Assembly: GCF_014692675.1 (NCBI RefSeq)
Contig: NZ_JABFCZ010000009.1
Coordinates: 1-64,000 of the forward strand
Length of the DNA stretch: 64,000 bases
Origin: Roseibium aggregatum
Lineage (GTDB): Bacteria > Pseudomonadota > Alphaproteobacteria > Rhizobiales > Stappiaceae
Reading direction: 5' to 3'
Notes under the pieces: generated by a model
What the model was told of the DNA's origin: nothing
Databases searched by the model: none
The model's input: the letters and a program-made list of their open reading frames with translations, nothing else
Translations under genes and position numbers: made by a program
Shown: piece by piece, positions 28,159 through 36,311 of the stretch
Layout of the letters: every line of letters starts with the position of its first letter
Numbering within the stretch: the stretch's first letter is position 1

Positions 28159-29088
28159 ATGAAGAAACTATATGCCGGACTTGTTCTGGGCTGCCTCCTT
28201 GCGAGCAGCGCCCAGGCGAAAACCTATGCGGAAATGTTTGGTCAAGAGCCGCCGTACGAAGGCGACGCCGTCAAGCTCCTGAACAGCCTGGATTTCAAGC
28301 AGGGTCACATCGACCTGCCTGATGTCCCTGCCTCCCTGGATGTCCCGGACCAGCTTTATTACCTGGACGTCAGGGACACGAAAACCCTGCTGACCGAGAT
28401 CTGGGGCAACCCGCCGTCTGCCGCCGAGGGCGTTTCCGGCATGCTTATGCCGGCGAAATACCCGCCGGAAGCCGACATCGGTTGGGGAACCGTTATTTCC
28501 TACGAAGCTGACGGCTACGTCTCCGACGAAGACGCCGAAGAGATCGACTACAACGAACTTCTCTCCAGCCTGAAGACGGCCATCAGCGAAAACAATCCGG
28601 AACGCGAGAAAGCCGGATACGAGCCCATGGAACTGATCGGCTGGGCATCGCCTCCCCACTACGAAAAACAGGAACATGCCCTGCACTGGGCCAAGGATCT
28701 GCTGTTCGGCAAAGACAAAGATGGGCCGCACACCCTGAACTATGCGGTTCGGGTCCTTGGGCGCGAAGGTGTCCTGGAAATGAATTTTATCGCCGGCCTC
28801 GATCAGCTCGATGAAATCAAGACCAATATTCCAAGCTTCCTGAAGGTCACGAATTTCGATCAGGGCAAGAAATACACGGATTTCATGGAAGGCGACAAGG
28901 TCGCCGGCTATGGCCTTGCCGGCCTGATTGCCGCCGGTGCGGGCGCAAAACTGGCCGCCAAGGCGGGCATTTTCGCGATTGCGCTCGCCTTTTTGAAAAA
29001 AGGCTTCGTTATCGTGCTTGTCGCGGCAGCAGGCGCCTGGCGTTTCGTCAAGGGCCTGTTCGGCAAGAAGGACGGACCCACCGGCTAG
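28159..29088 (+). CDS. DUF2167 membrane protein (opposite strand, inside the urease locus)
   Basis: A 309-aa protein with a Sec signal peptide (MKKLYAGLVLGCLLASSAQA) and a long exported domain of the DUF2167 type (ADIGWGTVISYEADGYVSDED; IGWASPPHYEKQEHALHWAK; LNYAVRVLGREGVLEMN). At the C-terminus are two hydrophobic helices (about residues 252-275 and 280-298). DUF2167 proteins are membrane proteins without an established role known to me. It is transcribed against the urease genes and splits ureB from ureC. Base composition resembles its neighbours. Confidence 0.87.
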   Translation: MKKLYAGLVLGCLLASSAQAKTYAEMFGQEPPYEGDAVKLLNSLDFKQGHIDLPDVPASLDVPDQLYYLDVRDTKTLLTEIWGNPPSAAEGVSGMLMPAKYPPEADIGWGTVISYEADGYVSDEDAEEIDYNELLSSLKTAISENNPEREKAGYEPMELIGWASPPHYEKQEHALHWAKDLLFGKDKDGPHTLNYAVRVLGREGVLEMNFIAGLDQLDEIKTNIPSFLKVTNFDQGKKYTDFMEGDKVAGYGLAGLIAAGAGAKLAAKAGIFAIALAFLKKGFVIVLVAAAGAWRFVKGLFGKKDGPTG

Positions 29089-29193
29089 TGCCGGAAGTGC
29101 TTGGAAACCGGTAAGGCGCGCCGGCGCGGGATATTTCCCGGGCCGGACCTCGCCTGAAAGATCCCCTCGAGCGATTGCCTGGTGTTCAGACCC

Positions 29194-29628
29194 CTAGTTT
29201 CCGAGCCCGCCGATGAGGTCTTTCAATTCCTCTATGCGCGCCCGGGTCATTGTCGCCATGCAGCCGTAGATCAGCATGGGTTCCATCGTGCCGCCGCGGG
29301 CCTGAAAGCCGTAAGACGCACAGGCCTTGTCGCGGTAGGGGATCCAGGCGCGCTGCGCTTCCTTCAGCGCATCTGCCGCCCCTTTCAGCGAGGCGTCCAG
29401 ATAGCTGTCCATCTCGCGCATCCTGGCCATGGCGTCCTTGTAGACCGCGTTCAGCTCCGCATCCGCCTCATGCCAGCCCTTTTCGGCGCAATAGGTCATT
29501 TCGTTCTGGTTGATCGGGTAGCCGCAGTCGATGTTTTGCTGGGCCGAAGCCGAACCGATTTCGGCGGCAATCAGGAACACCGTACCAAACGCCAGGTGAA
29601 ACGGTGGCCTTTTGATTGCGTCTTTCAT
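29194..29628 (-). CDS. LprI/DUF1311-family secreted protein
   Basis: A 144-aa exported protein. The start [20 protein letters not shown] gives a signal peptide cut near ASAQQ. The mature part has the DUF1311/LprI pattern with paired cysteines: DCGYPINQNEMTYCAEKGWH, LKEAQRAWIPYRDKAC and YGCMATMTRARIEEL. Relatives include lysozyme-inhibitor-like lipoproteins, but here no lipobox is seen. GGGAG lies before the ATG, which overlaps the upstream stop by 4 bases. It is the last gene of the ureD-to-DUF1311 unit and converges on DUF2167. Confidence 0.82.
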   Translation of the reverse strand: MKDAIKRPPFHLAFGTVFLIAAEIGSASAQQNIDCGYPINQNEMTYCAEKGWHEADAELNAVYKDAMARMREMDSYLDASLKGAADALKEAQRAWIPYRDKACASYGFQARGGTMEPMLIYGCMATMTRARIEELKDLIGGLGN

Positions 29629-30032
29629 TCGTCTCTCCCGGCGATGGAGTTGGCGAGTTTCCACAGGTCACCCGTATCGAATGCGATCGGCGATCCGCCC
29701 GCGCCGATCTGAAAATAATTGTCAGACAAAATTACCTTGAGCTTGATATATTTTATAGAAAATTCTCCAAATATTTTCCCTCGAACATATGTTCCGTCTT
29801 CTATTTTTTTAAATCCAAGTTTATCGAGATTAGCCTTGACGTTATCTGCTTCGATACCTTCAACTCTATACTTCGGAAGGAATGCTATAAACGGCTTGCG
29901 GGCAGGAATTTTTTTATAAGGGCGTCTTTGATAGTAAAAATACATAACGACACAAATAAATATCACAATCGGCATGCAATACAACAAAGCCTGAAGCACT
30001 GCGACACCGACATAATATGCCAAGTCTGTCAA
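29625..30032 (-). CDS. AT-rich hypothetical membrane protein after ureB
   Basis: A 135-aa protein of unrecognised family. An N-terminal membrane segment (about residues 12-33: [20 protein letters not shown]) precedes a basic stretch ([14 protein letters not shown]) and a cytoplasmic domain of mixed alpha/beta character ending [12 protein letters not shown]. It starts with TTG overlapping the ureB stop by 4 bases and its stop overlaps the next ATG by 4 bases, so it is part of the transcription unit. The middle of the gene is clearly AT-rich compared with the flanking urease genes, a sign of later acquisition. Confidence 0.72.
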   Translation of the reverse strand: MTDLAYYVGVAVLQALLYCMPIVIFICVVMYFYYQRRPYKKIPARKPFIAFLPKYRVEGIEADNVKANLDKLGFKKIEDGTYVRGKIFGEFSIKYIKLKVILSDNYFQIGAGGSPIAFDTGDLWKLANSIAGRDE

Positions 30033-30334
30033 AGTGCGCCCATGACCTTCTGATTGAAGCCGTAGACCGTCCGGTCACCGCGGAAAGCCACCAGCGTCAC
30101 CGACCGGCTCTGGCCGGGCTCGAAACGCACGGCGGTCCCGGCCGGGATGTCGAGCCGCATGCCGCGGGCCTTTTCCCGGTCGAACGACAGGCCTTCGTTG
30201 GTCTCGTAGAAATGATAGTGGCTGCCCACCTGGATCGGCCGGTCGCCCGTGTTCGAGACGTCCAGCGTGACCGTTTCCAGGCCCGCATTCAGTTCGATCT
30301 CGCCTTCGGCGGGAAAGAGTTCTCCGGGGATCAT
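30029..30334 (-). CDS. ureB: Urease beta subunit
   Basis: A 101-aa urease beta chain, starting [18 protein letters not shown], with the family segments [19 protein letters not shown] and [10 protein letters not shown]. Length and sequence are standard. Its ATG overlaps the stop of the 67-aa gene by 4 bases, and its stop overlaps the TTG start of the AT-rich gene. Normally ureC follows at once; here ureC starts 2.2 kb further on. Confidence 0.97.
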   Translation of the reverse strand: MIPGELFPAEGEIELNAGLETVTLDVSNTGDRPIQVGSHYHFYETNEGLSFDREKARGMRLDIPAGTAVRFEPGQSRSVTLVAFRGDRTVYGFNQKVMGAL

Positions 30335-30534
30335 TTGCTCGTCTCCTTGCGGCGGCGGTACCAGGCAATCGTACCGCCGATGCTGAGACCGAGGGCAAAG
30401 ATCACCAGGGTCTCGATGGTGAAATAACTGGCGGCATCATTGTGGGGATGCGTGTGCTCCTGCAGGCCCGAATGGGCAAGAGCGGTTGCGGTTGAAAAAC
30501 TGAAGGCAAGAAGGCCCGGGAGGATCCGTTTCAT
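30331..30534 (-). CDS. Small histidine-containing single-TM protein between ureA and ureB
   Basis: A 67-aa protein not recognised as a known family. It has a signal-like N-terminus ([20 protein letters not shown]), an exposed segment with clustered histidines ([13 protein letters not shown], residues about 21-33), one membrane helix (about 41-58) and a basic end ([10 protein letters not shown]). This suits a membrane-anchored protein with a periplasmic metal-binding patch. It sits 21 bases after ureA and overlaps ureB by 4 bases. Nickel capture for urease is the obvious hypothesis, but the sequence alone cannot show it. Confidence 0.72.
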   Translation of the reverse strand: MKRILPGLLAFSFSTATALAHSGLQEHTHPHNDAASYFTIETLVIFALGLSIGGTIAWYRRRKETSK

Positions 30535-30555
30535 CTCATGCTCCTTCGGGAAAAT

Positions 30556-30858
30556 TCAGCGGATCGGATCGTGGACGGTAACAAGCTTGGTCCCGTCGGG
30601 AAAGGTGGCTTCGACCTGGACGTCGTGGATCATCTCCGCAATCCCTTCCATCACCTGATCGCGGGTCAGCACCTTGGCGCCGGCCTCCATCAGGTCCGCT
30701 ACCGTGCGTCCGTCCCGGGCGCCCTCGACGACGAAATCGGTAATCAGCGCGATGGCTTCCGGATGGTTCAGCTTGACGCCCCGTTCCAGGCGGCGGCGGG
30801 CAACCATGGCCGCAGTCGCAATCAGCAGTTTGTCTTTTTCACGTGGCGTGAGATTCAA
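30556..30858 (-). CDS. ureA: Urease gamma subunit
   Basis: A 100-aa gamma chain with the standard N-terminus [14 protein letters not shown] and [22 protein letters not shown]. The start is decided by the sequence: TTG at 30856-30858 has GGGGAGG 5 bases upstream (30864-30870) and gives the exact family length. An in-frame ATG upstream would add nine residues that no UreA has, as far as I know. It lies between ureD and the 67-aa gene. Confidence 0.96.
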   Translation of the reverse strand: MNLTPREKDKLLIATAAMVARRRLERGVKLNHPEAIALITDFVVEGARDGRTVADLMEAGAKVLTRDQVMEGIAEMIHDVQVEATFPDGTKLVTVHDPIR

Positions 30859-30888
30859 AACGACCTCCCCTTCGGTGGCAATCAAGTT

Positions 30889-31734
30889 TCAGCAATGCCA
30901 GACCCTCGGAAGGTCTGCAGAGCGGTAGGTTTTCAAAAAAGTCATCAGCCCGTCGCGCAGCGACCGGCCGTCGGCGCCGACGAAGCGGGCAACCAGGACC
31001 CCGTTCCAGGCACTGGCCGCCGCCCGTATTTCTAACTGCCCAAGGGCCTCACGAGCGAGGCCAAGGCGGGTATCCGCATCCACCGCACAATCGACCAACG
31101 TGGCAAAGGCCAGTCCGCCGCCCGCCGTCGCCGGACCGTTGAGAATGCCGCGCCCGTCCCCCTCCAGCCGGACATCATCGGCAAAGACAAGACGGCCGTC
31201 GCGGTGAACCCGCCAGCGGTCGCGGAAGGCGACCCGGTCAACGGTTTCCCCCATCGCGGTCCGTCCCAGGACAACCGATTCAATGGCAAGCAGACGGGCA
31301 TCGCCGGCCAGATCCGCGGTCATGGACCGGTGCAGGCCCGATGCGTTGAACAGGATGGTTTCCTGCGGCAGCCATTCCAGGGCCGCGCCGGTTCCGGCCG
31401 ACAGCCTGTTTGCAACCTCGGCCACGCCGCCGGAACTGCGGTACGCCCGTTCGGCCGCCTGGGTGGTCACGACCGCGCGGCCGCCGGCGCCGACGCCGGC
31501 TTCATAGGTCAGCCGGTCGCCCCCGGTCAGTCCGCCCGAGGTATTGATCAGGACCGCGACCGGAACGCCGTCATAGACCTTGGGCAACCGGATTTTCGCC
31601 GAGCCGCTCTGATGAAGATCGCTCAGGCGGGTCAGGCCGGATGTGTGCTTGAAGGCAACATGTCCCCGTCCGCTCACCCGCTGCATGCGGGGCGCGTTGT
31701 CATTGATCGGCTCAACGATTGCAGCTTCATACAT
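30889..31734 (-). CDS. ureD: Urease accessory protein UreD (UreH)
   Basis: A 281-aa scaffold that binds apo-urease together with UreF and UreG and channels nickel. Family segments VAVLINTSGGLTGGD, TTQAAERAYRS and LPQETILFNAS are clear, and the C-terminus ends LPRVWHC, close to the typical end. It is the first gene of the ureD-A-B unit, and its promoter must lie in 31735-32163. Length is normal. Confidence 0.95.
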   Translation of the reverse strand: MYEAAIVEPINDNAPRMQRVSGRGHVAFKHTSGLTRLSDLHQSGSAKIRLPKVYDGVPVAVLINTSGGLTGGDRLTYEAGVGAGGRAVVTTQAAERAYRSSGGVAEVANRLSAGTGAALEWLPQETILFNASGLHRSMTADLAGDARLLAIESVVLGRTAMGETVDRVAFRDRWRVHRDGRLVFADDVRLEGDGRGILNGPATAGGGLAFATLVDCAVDADTRLGLAREALGQLEIRAAASAWNGVLVARFVGADGRSLRDGLMTFLKTYRSADLPRVWHC

Positions 31735-32163
31735 TACGTGATCTGGCCTTGCCGCAGACGAACCCCGCCAGCGCGGGGAACCCGGTCTCCACTTGAAACA
31801 GGTTGATCGGCGAATGCAAGCCGTTCAGCCGGCATCCGCGTTTACACGCGCTTGATGCAAACAGGAGGCCATATCAGGTTCATGCGCACAACATGACGGC
31901 AATGGCCGGGATCGTTCCGTCGAAAAGGCTGAATTTCTGGGCGAATGCCTAAAATCTCGCCATTTTTACAAATTTCCTTAGGTTAGTTTTTGCAATCGGG
32001 AAGCCGGATCGTTTATGAATGGACCTGGCCGGGAGCCGATCGACAATCAGATTTTGAAACGTTGCATTAACGCCGGAACGCGAAAGTATTTCCGCCCGAA
32101 TCCTGAATTTCGACCGGCTGGCCGCCGGAGCCCGAGACCGCGAAATCGACCAGCGAGGCTATA
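31735..32163. other. Divergent ureD/DacF intergenic region
   Basis: 429 non-coding bases between ureD (minus) and the penicillin-binding protein gene (plus). A small hairpin CCCCGC-CAGC-GCGGGG is at 31763-31778. No nickel-responsive or nitrogen-type operator was recognised. Confidence 0.45.
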
Positions 32164-33606
32164 GTGTTCACAAGACTGCTAGACTGCCGGTTCCACGTGT
32201 TCGGTTTGGTATTCGCCCTCTCGCTGGTGGCTTTATCGGCCACGCCGCTTCGTGCGGAAATCGGCACCTATATCCTGTTCGATGCCAAGACCGGCGCTGT
32301 CCTGGACGAACACGACGCCACCCGGAAATGGTATCCCGCATCGCTCACCAAGATGATGACCGCCTATGTCACCTTCAAGGCGATCCGGGACGGCAAGGCA
32401 TCGCTGAATTCGATCGTTGTGCAGTCGGCAAATTCGATCAAGGAACCGCCCAGCAAGATGGGGTTCAAGGTCGGCACGCAATTTACCGTCGATACGGCGC
32501 TGAAAATCATCCTGATCAAGTCGGCGAACGACATCGCCATTGCCCTCGGTGAAGCGATCGGCGGATCGGAAGCCGCCTTCATCGACATGATGAATGCCGA
32601 AGCCCGCCGTCTGGGGATGAACGACACCGTCTTCGTCAATCCGAACGGTCTTCCCGACAACCGCCAGATCACCACCGCGCGAGATCTTGCGATCCTGGCA
32701 CAGGCCCTCAGGCGCGATTTCCCGCAGGCGCAGAATTATTACAATCACCCGGGCATCAAATTCGGCAAGAAGACACTGCGGTCCGCCAATCGGGAGTTTC
32801 TGCTCCGGGTCCGCGGCGCGAACGGCATGAAAACCGGATACATCTGCAATTCCGGCTACAATGTCGCCGCATCGGTTACCCGCAACGGCCGGACGCTGAT
32901 CGCAATCGTACTCGGTGCGGCCTCCGGCCTGGAGCGGATCGCCTTCACCCGCGACCTGATGGACAAGGGCTTCCGGAAACGCTCCGGCAGGTACACGCTC
33001 AAGACGCTCCCCCGCAGGGGCGGCAATCCTCCGGCGGACCATTATTGCAAACGGAACGAAAAACCCGGCGCTGAAGGCATCATGGCGCAGTTTGACATGC
33101 AGGGCGGGAACAGCGGCATCCAGGTCCTGTCCTACACCTCCCCCAGCAAAGGCAGAGGCCCCGCGATCCCCGGTCTCCGGCTCGGCAACGGCGGCAAAGC
33201 CGAAGGGACCGGCGGGAAAGTGGACGATTCGGTCAAGCTTGCGAATGGGAAAATCGACTGGCGCAAGGTGATGGACCGGACGATCGGACCGCGCCGGATC
33301 GCCTATGCGCCGATTCCGATAGACCTCAACGTCCCCAACGGCGCGACGCCGCCCGCCGCCTCGATAGCGGACGATACGGACACCGGATCCGGCGAACCGG
33401 ACGACGAACTCGCCGTGGTGCCGCTTCCCACCCCCAATCCCCTCCGGATTCTCGAAATCAAGCTGAAGTCGGCGGCAAAGGTGGCGGGTCCCGGCGCCGT
33501 CGCCCAGAAGGATTTCGTGAAGACGGAGACCGATGCCCACATGACGGCCTCGGGATCGCTGTTCCAGAAGGGAACCGGAATCGCCGTGCCGGCTCCGAAG
33601 CCGTAA
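32164..33606 (+). CDS. D-alanyl-D-alanine carboxypeptidase (penicillin-binding protein)
   Basis: A 480-aa low-molecular-mass PBP that trims the terminal D-Ala of peptidoglycan stem peptides in the periplasm. A signal peptide ends near residue 31. The serine-hydrolase triad motifs are all present: SLTK (Ser60), SAN (120-122) and KTG (223-225). The region after about residue 270 is a long, proline-rich, low-complexity extension without the classical PBP5 beta domain. The start is GTG at 32164; the ATG codons nearby do not open the frame better. It is likely monocistronic. Confidence 0.92.
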   Translation: MFTRLLDCRFHVFGLVFALSLVALSATPLRAEIGTYILFDAKTGAVLDEHDATRKWYPASLTKMMTAYVTFKAIRDGKASLNSIVVQSANSIKEPPSKMGFKVGTQFTVDTALKIILIKSANDIAIALGEAIGGSEAAFIDMMNAEARRLGMNDTVFVNPNGLPDNRQITTARDLAILAQALRRDFPQAQNYYNHPGIKFGKKTLRSANREFLLRVRGANGMKTGYICNSGYNVAASVTRNGRTLIAIVLGAASGLERIAFTRDLMDKGFRKRSGRYTLKTLPRRGGNPPADHYCKRNEKPGAEGIMAQFDMQGGNSGIQVLSYTSPSKGRGPAIPGLRLGNGGKAEGTGGKVDDSVKLANGKIDWRKVMDRTIGPRRIAYAPIPIDLNVPNGATPPAASIADDTDTGSGEPDDELAVVPLPTPNPLRILEIKLKSAAKVAGPGAVAQKDFVKTETDAHMTASGSLFQKGTGIAVPAPKP

Positions 33607-33645
33607 GGTGGAAACCCTCTCCGGCAAGCCCAGCATGTCCCTACG

Positions 33646-33661
33646 TTAACGCGATATTAAC
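33646..33661. promoter_or_regulatory. Perfect CtrA-type box (TTAA-N7-TTAAC)
   Basis: TTAACGCGATATTAAC matches the alphaproteobacterial CtrA consensus exactly and is rare in such GC-rich DNA. It lies about 120 bases before the 76-aa gene at 33779 and just past the PBP gene. Confidence 0.6.
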
Positions 33662-33778
33662 CGTTAAAATTAACAGTATGTTCAGAATAGCATTTGCCGC
33701 GGTGCGGGCCTGATCAGCTTCAGGAAAGCCTCCGCGGATCATGCTGGGCAGAAGCCCTTTATTTTATGGAGCATTTCC

Positions 33779-34009
33779 ATGGCTGAACCGAACTCCTCCG
33801 CCACGATCCGGGCGCTGGCCGATCTTGCGGAGCTTAGCGCGACCCAGCTGGAAGAAGGCCGCTCCGTCGACGATGTCATCGAAATCCTGCGCAAGGCCGC
33901 CAAGTCCGTCCGCTCCGCCCTGGACCCCAAAACCGAAGCGCCGGAAGAAGACTTTACCCCGGTCGATCTGAAGGAAGAGCTGGAGAAGGTCGAAGACCTT
34001 TCCGCTTGA
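33779..34009 (+). CDS. Small hypothetical protein, 76 aa
   Basis: A charged, soluble protein, probably two or three helices: residues 8-30 (ATIRALADLAELSATQLEEG) and 31-48 form the likely helical core, and the rest is acidic (EAPEEDFTPVDLKEELEKVE). GGAG precedes the ATG. No family was recognised. The CtrA-type box 120 bases upstream hints at cell-cycle control. It stands alone between the PBP and CobW genes on the same strand. Confidence 0.65.
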   Translation: MAEPNSSATIRALADLAELSATQLEEGRSVDDVIEILRKAAKSVRSALDPKTEAPEEDFTPVDLKEELEKVEDLSA

Positions 34010-34091
34010 GGATCTGCCTCATTAGGGCTGGATTTTCCGTTCCCTACATCCTAGGTGACTGCCTGAAGGTTCCGGCACAGGCCGGAGCCAG

Positions 34092-35312
34092 ATGGTTGGA
34101 GCCGCCTGCCGAATGACCCGAACCCCTGCCGACGAAACCACGGACAAGCCGCAGCGCGGGCCGAAACCGCCGATCCCGCTGTCGGTCATCACCGGATTTC
34201 TGGGATCCGGCAAGACGACCCTTCTGAACCGGATCCTGAAGGACCCGGCCATGGCGGATACGGCGGTCATCATCAACGAATTCGGCGAAATCGGCCTGGA
34301 CCACCTGCTGGTCGATCAGGCCAGCGACGGCATTCTCGAACTCTCGTCCGGGTGCCTGTGCTGCACCATTCGCGGCGACCTTGTCACCACGCTGGAAAAT
34401 CTCCTGAGACGCCTCGACAACGGCCGCATGGACCGGCTGGCGCGGGTCGTGATCGAAACCACCGGGCTCGCCGATCCGGCACCGATCCTGCACACGGTCA
34501 TGCTGCATCCCTATCTTGTCATGCGCTACCGGCTGGAAAGCGTCGTGACCCTGGTCGATGCCGTCAACGGCCTGGAGACGCTCGATACCCACGAGGAAGC
34601 CCGCCGCCAGGTGGCTGTCGCCGACCGGCTGGTGCTGACCAAGACCGATCTGATCGAGGCGCAGGGCGCGCATGAAGGGCTGACGGCCCTGAAGGAACGG
34701 CTCGCCCATCTCAATCCGGGCGCACGGCTGCTCGACACCCAGGCCGGCGAGGCAACGCCGGACCGCCTGTTCGACGCCGGCCTCTACAATCCGGAAACGA
34801 AGATCCCCGACGTTGCCAAATGGCTGAATGCCCAGGCCTATGAGGCGGCGCACGACCACGATCACGCCGATCATGATCATGGGCAGCGCCATCATCATGG
34901 CCACGGACACGACGTAAACCGGCACGACGACAAGATCCGCGCTTTTACGCTGTCCACCGACCGGCCGGTGTCCGCTTCCGCCCTGGAAATGTTTCTCGAC
35001 CTGCTGCGCTCCGCCCACGGATCGAAACTGCTCCGGGTCAAGGGCATCGTCTGCCTGGCCGAGGACCCGGACCGTCCGGTCGTGATCCATGGCGTGCAGC
35101 ACGTCTTCCATCCGCCGGCGACCCTGGAAGGCTGGCCGGATCAGGACCACCGCACACGCATGGTCTTCATCACCTACGATCTTCCCGAAGGCTTTGTGCG
35201 CAAGATGTTCGAGGCCTTTTCCGGCGCGCTTTTACCCGACACTCCGGATGCGAAAGCCATGACGGAAAATCCGCTGGCGATTTCGGGCTTTACCAGCCCA
35301 ATCCGAAATTGA
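34092..35312 (+). CDS. CobW/COG0523-family GTPase with histidine-rich loop
   Basis: A 406-aa metallochaperone-type G3E GTPase, a relative of UreG. The P-loop GFLGSGKT is at residues 35-42, the CxCC metal site is in SSGCLCCTIRGDL (Cys 88, 90 and 91), ETTGLADP is switch II, and NKTD-like TKTDL follows. Between the GTPase and the C-terminal CobW domain is a histidine-rich stretch (about residues 253-276). Family members load zinc, cobalt or nickel. Its nearness to the urease genes is suggestive but other genes intervene; zinc homeostasis is the more common role. Start could also be ATG at 34113. Confidence 0.9.
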   Translation: MVGAACRMTRTPADETTDKPQRGPKPPIPLSVITGFLGSGKTTLLNRILKDPAMADTAVIINEFGEIGLDHLLVDQASDGILELSSGCLCCTIRGDLVTTLENLLRRLDNGRMDRLARVVIETTGLADPAPILHTVMLHPYLVMRYRLESVVTLVDAVNGLETLDTHEEARRQVAVADRLVLTKTDLIEAQGAHEGLTALKERLAHLNPGARLLDTQAGEATPDRLFDAGLYNPETKIPDVAKWLNAQAYEAAHDHDHADHDHGQRHHHGHGHDVNRHDDKIRAFTLSTDRPVSASALEMFLDLLRSAHGSKLLRVKGIVCLAEDPDRPVVIHGVQHVFHPPATLEGWPDQDHRTRMVFITYDLPEGFVRKMFEAFSGALLPDTPDAKAMTENPLAISGFTSPIRN

Positions 35313-35315
35313 GAA

Positions 35316-36182
35316 TCACGGCCTGGTTCTGAGCCGCATCAGGCCTTCCTGGGTCGTGGAGGCAACCAGCTTGCCGTCCAGGTCGAACAGGGATCCGCGG
35401 TTGAAGCCGCGCGCGCCGGAACTCGACGGGCTGTCGGAGGTGTAAAGCAGCCAGTCATCGGCCCTGAACGGCCGGTGGAACCACATGGCGTGGTCGAGGC
35501 TCGCACATTGGACCCGGTCGCTGAAGACCGAAAGACCATGGGGATGCAGCGCCGTATCCAGCAGCGTCATGTCGGAGGCATAGGCAAGCACGCACTGATG
35601 AATGCGCGGGTCGTCCGGCAGCGTATCGGTCGCCCGGACCCAGACATGCTGCACCGGCGGCAACGGCTTGTCGGAATAATAATGGGTCAGGTCGACGGGG
35701 CGCATTTCGATGGGCCGCTCCCGTTCCCAGTATTTGCGTACATTTTCAGGCGCCAGCTGAAGAAACTTTTCCTTCAGTTCCTGCTCGCTCGGCAGGTCTT
35801 CCGGCCGCGGCACATCCGGCATCTCGATCTGGTGCTCCATGCCTTCCTCCAGCACCTGGAAGGAGGCCGACATGGAGAAGATCGCCTTGCCGTGCTGGAT
35901 CGCGACCACCCGGCGGGTGGTGAAACTGCCGCCGTCGCGAATCCGGTCGACTTCGTAGATGATCGGTACCGACGGATCGCCCGGGCGCATGAAATAGCCG
36001 TGGAGGGAATGCACATGCCGGTCTTCGACCACGGTCCTGGAGGCGGCGACCAGTGCCTGCCCGATGACCTGACCGCCGAACACCCGCTGCCATCCGACCT
36101 GGGGGCTGCGACCCCGAAACAGGTTGTGTTCCAGCGGTTCCAGGTCGAGAATTTTCAGAAGTGTGTCAATGGCCGTGTTCAT
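35316..36182 (-). CDS. tesB: Acyl-CoA thioesterase II (TesB)
   Basis: A 288-aa double hot-dog enzyme that hydrolyses medium- and long-chain acyl-CoA. The TesB pattern is clear: FGGQVIGQALVAASRTV, HSLHGYFMRPGD, SFTTRRVVAIQ and, in the second half, LDHAMWFHRPF and the C-terminal LFDLDGKLVASTTQEGLMR. The start MNTAIDTLLKILDLEPLE is chosen, as AGGGA lies 8 bases before it. It converges on the CobW gene with a 3-base gap. Confidence 0.94.
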   Translation of the reverse strand: MNTAIDTLLKILDLEPLEHNLFRGRSPQVGWQRVFGGQVIGQALVAASRTVVEDRHVHSLHGYFMRPGDPSVPIIYEVDRIRDGGSFTTRRVVAIQHGKAIFSMSASFQVLEEGMEHQIEMPDVPRPEDLPSEQELKEKFLQLAPENVRKYWERERPIEMRPVDLTHYYSDKPLPPVQHVWVRATDTLPDDPRIHQCVLAYASDMTLLDTALHPHGLSVFSDRVQCASLDHAMWFHRPFRADDWLLYTSDSPSSSGARGFNRGSLFDLDGKLVASTTQEGLMRLRTRP

Positions 36183-36311
36183 CGGCGCGATCCCTGCTAA
36201 ATAAGACAGTCGAAGCACGAGTTGATCGCCATATGGGGATGGCGTGCCTCTGAGATGGGCGAGCCGCGGCACATAAGTCAAGGTGCCCTTAAGGAACGGT
36301 CCGGGAGACGG

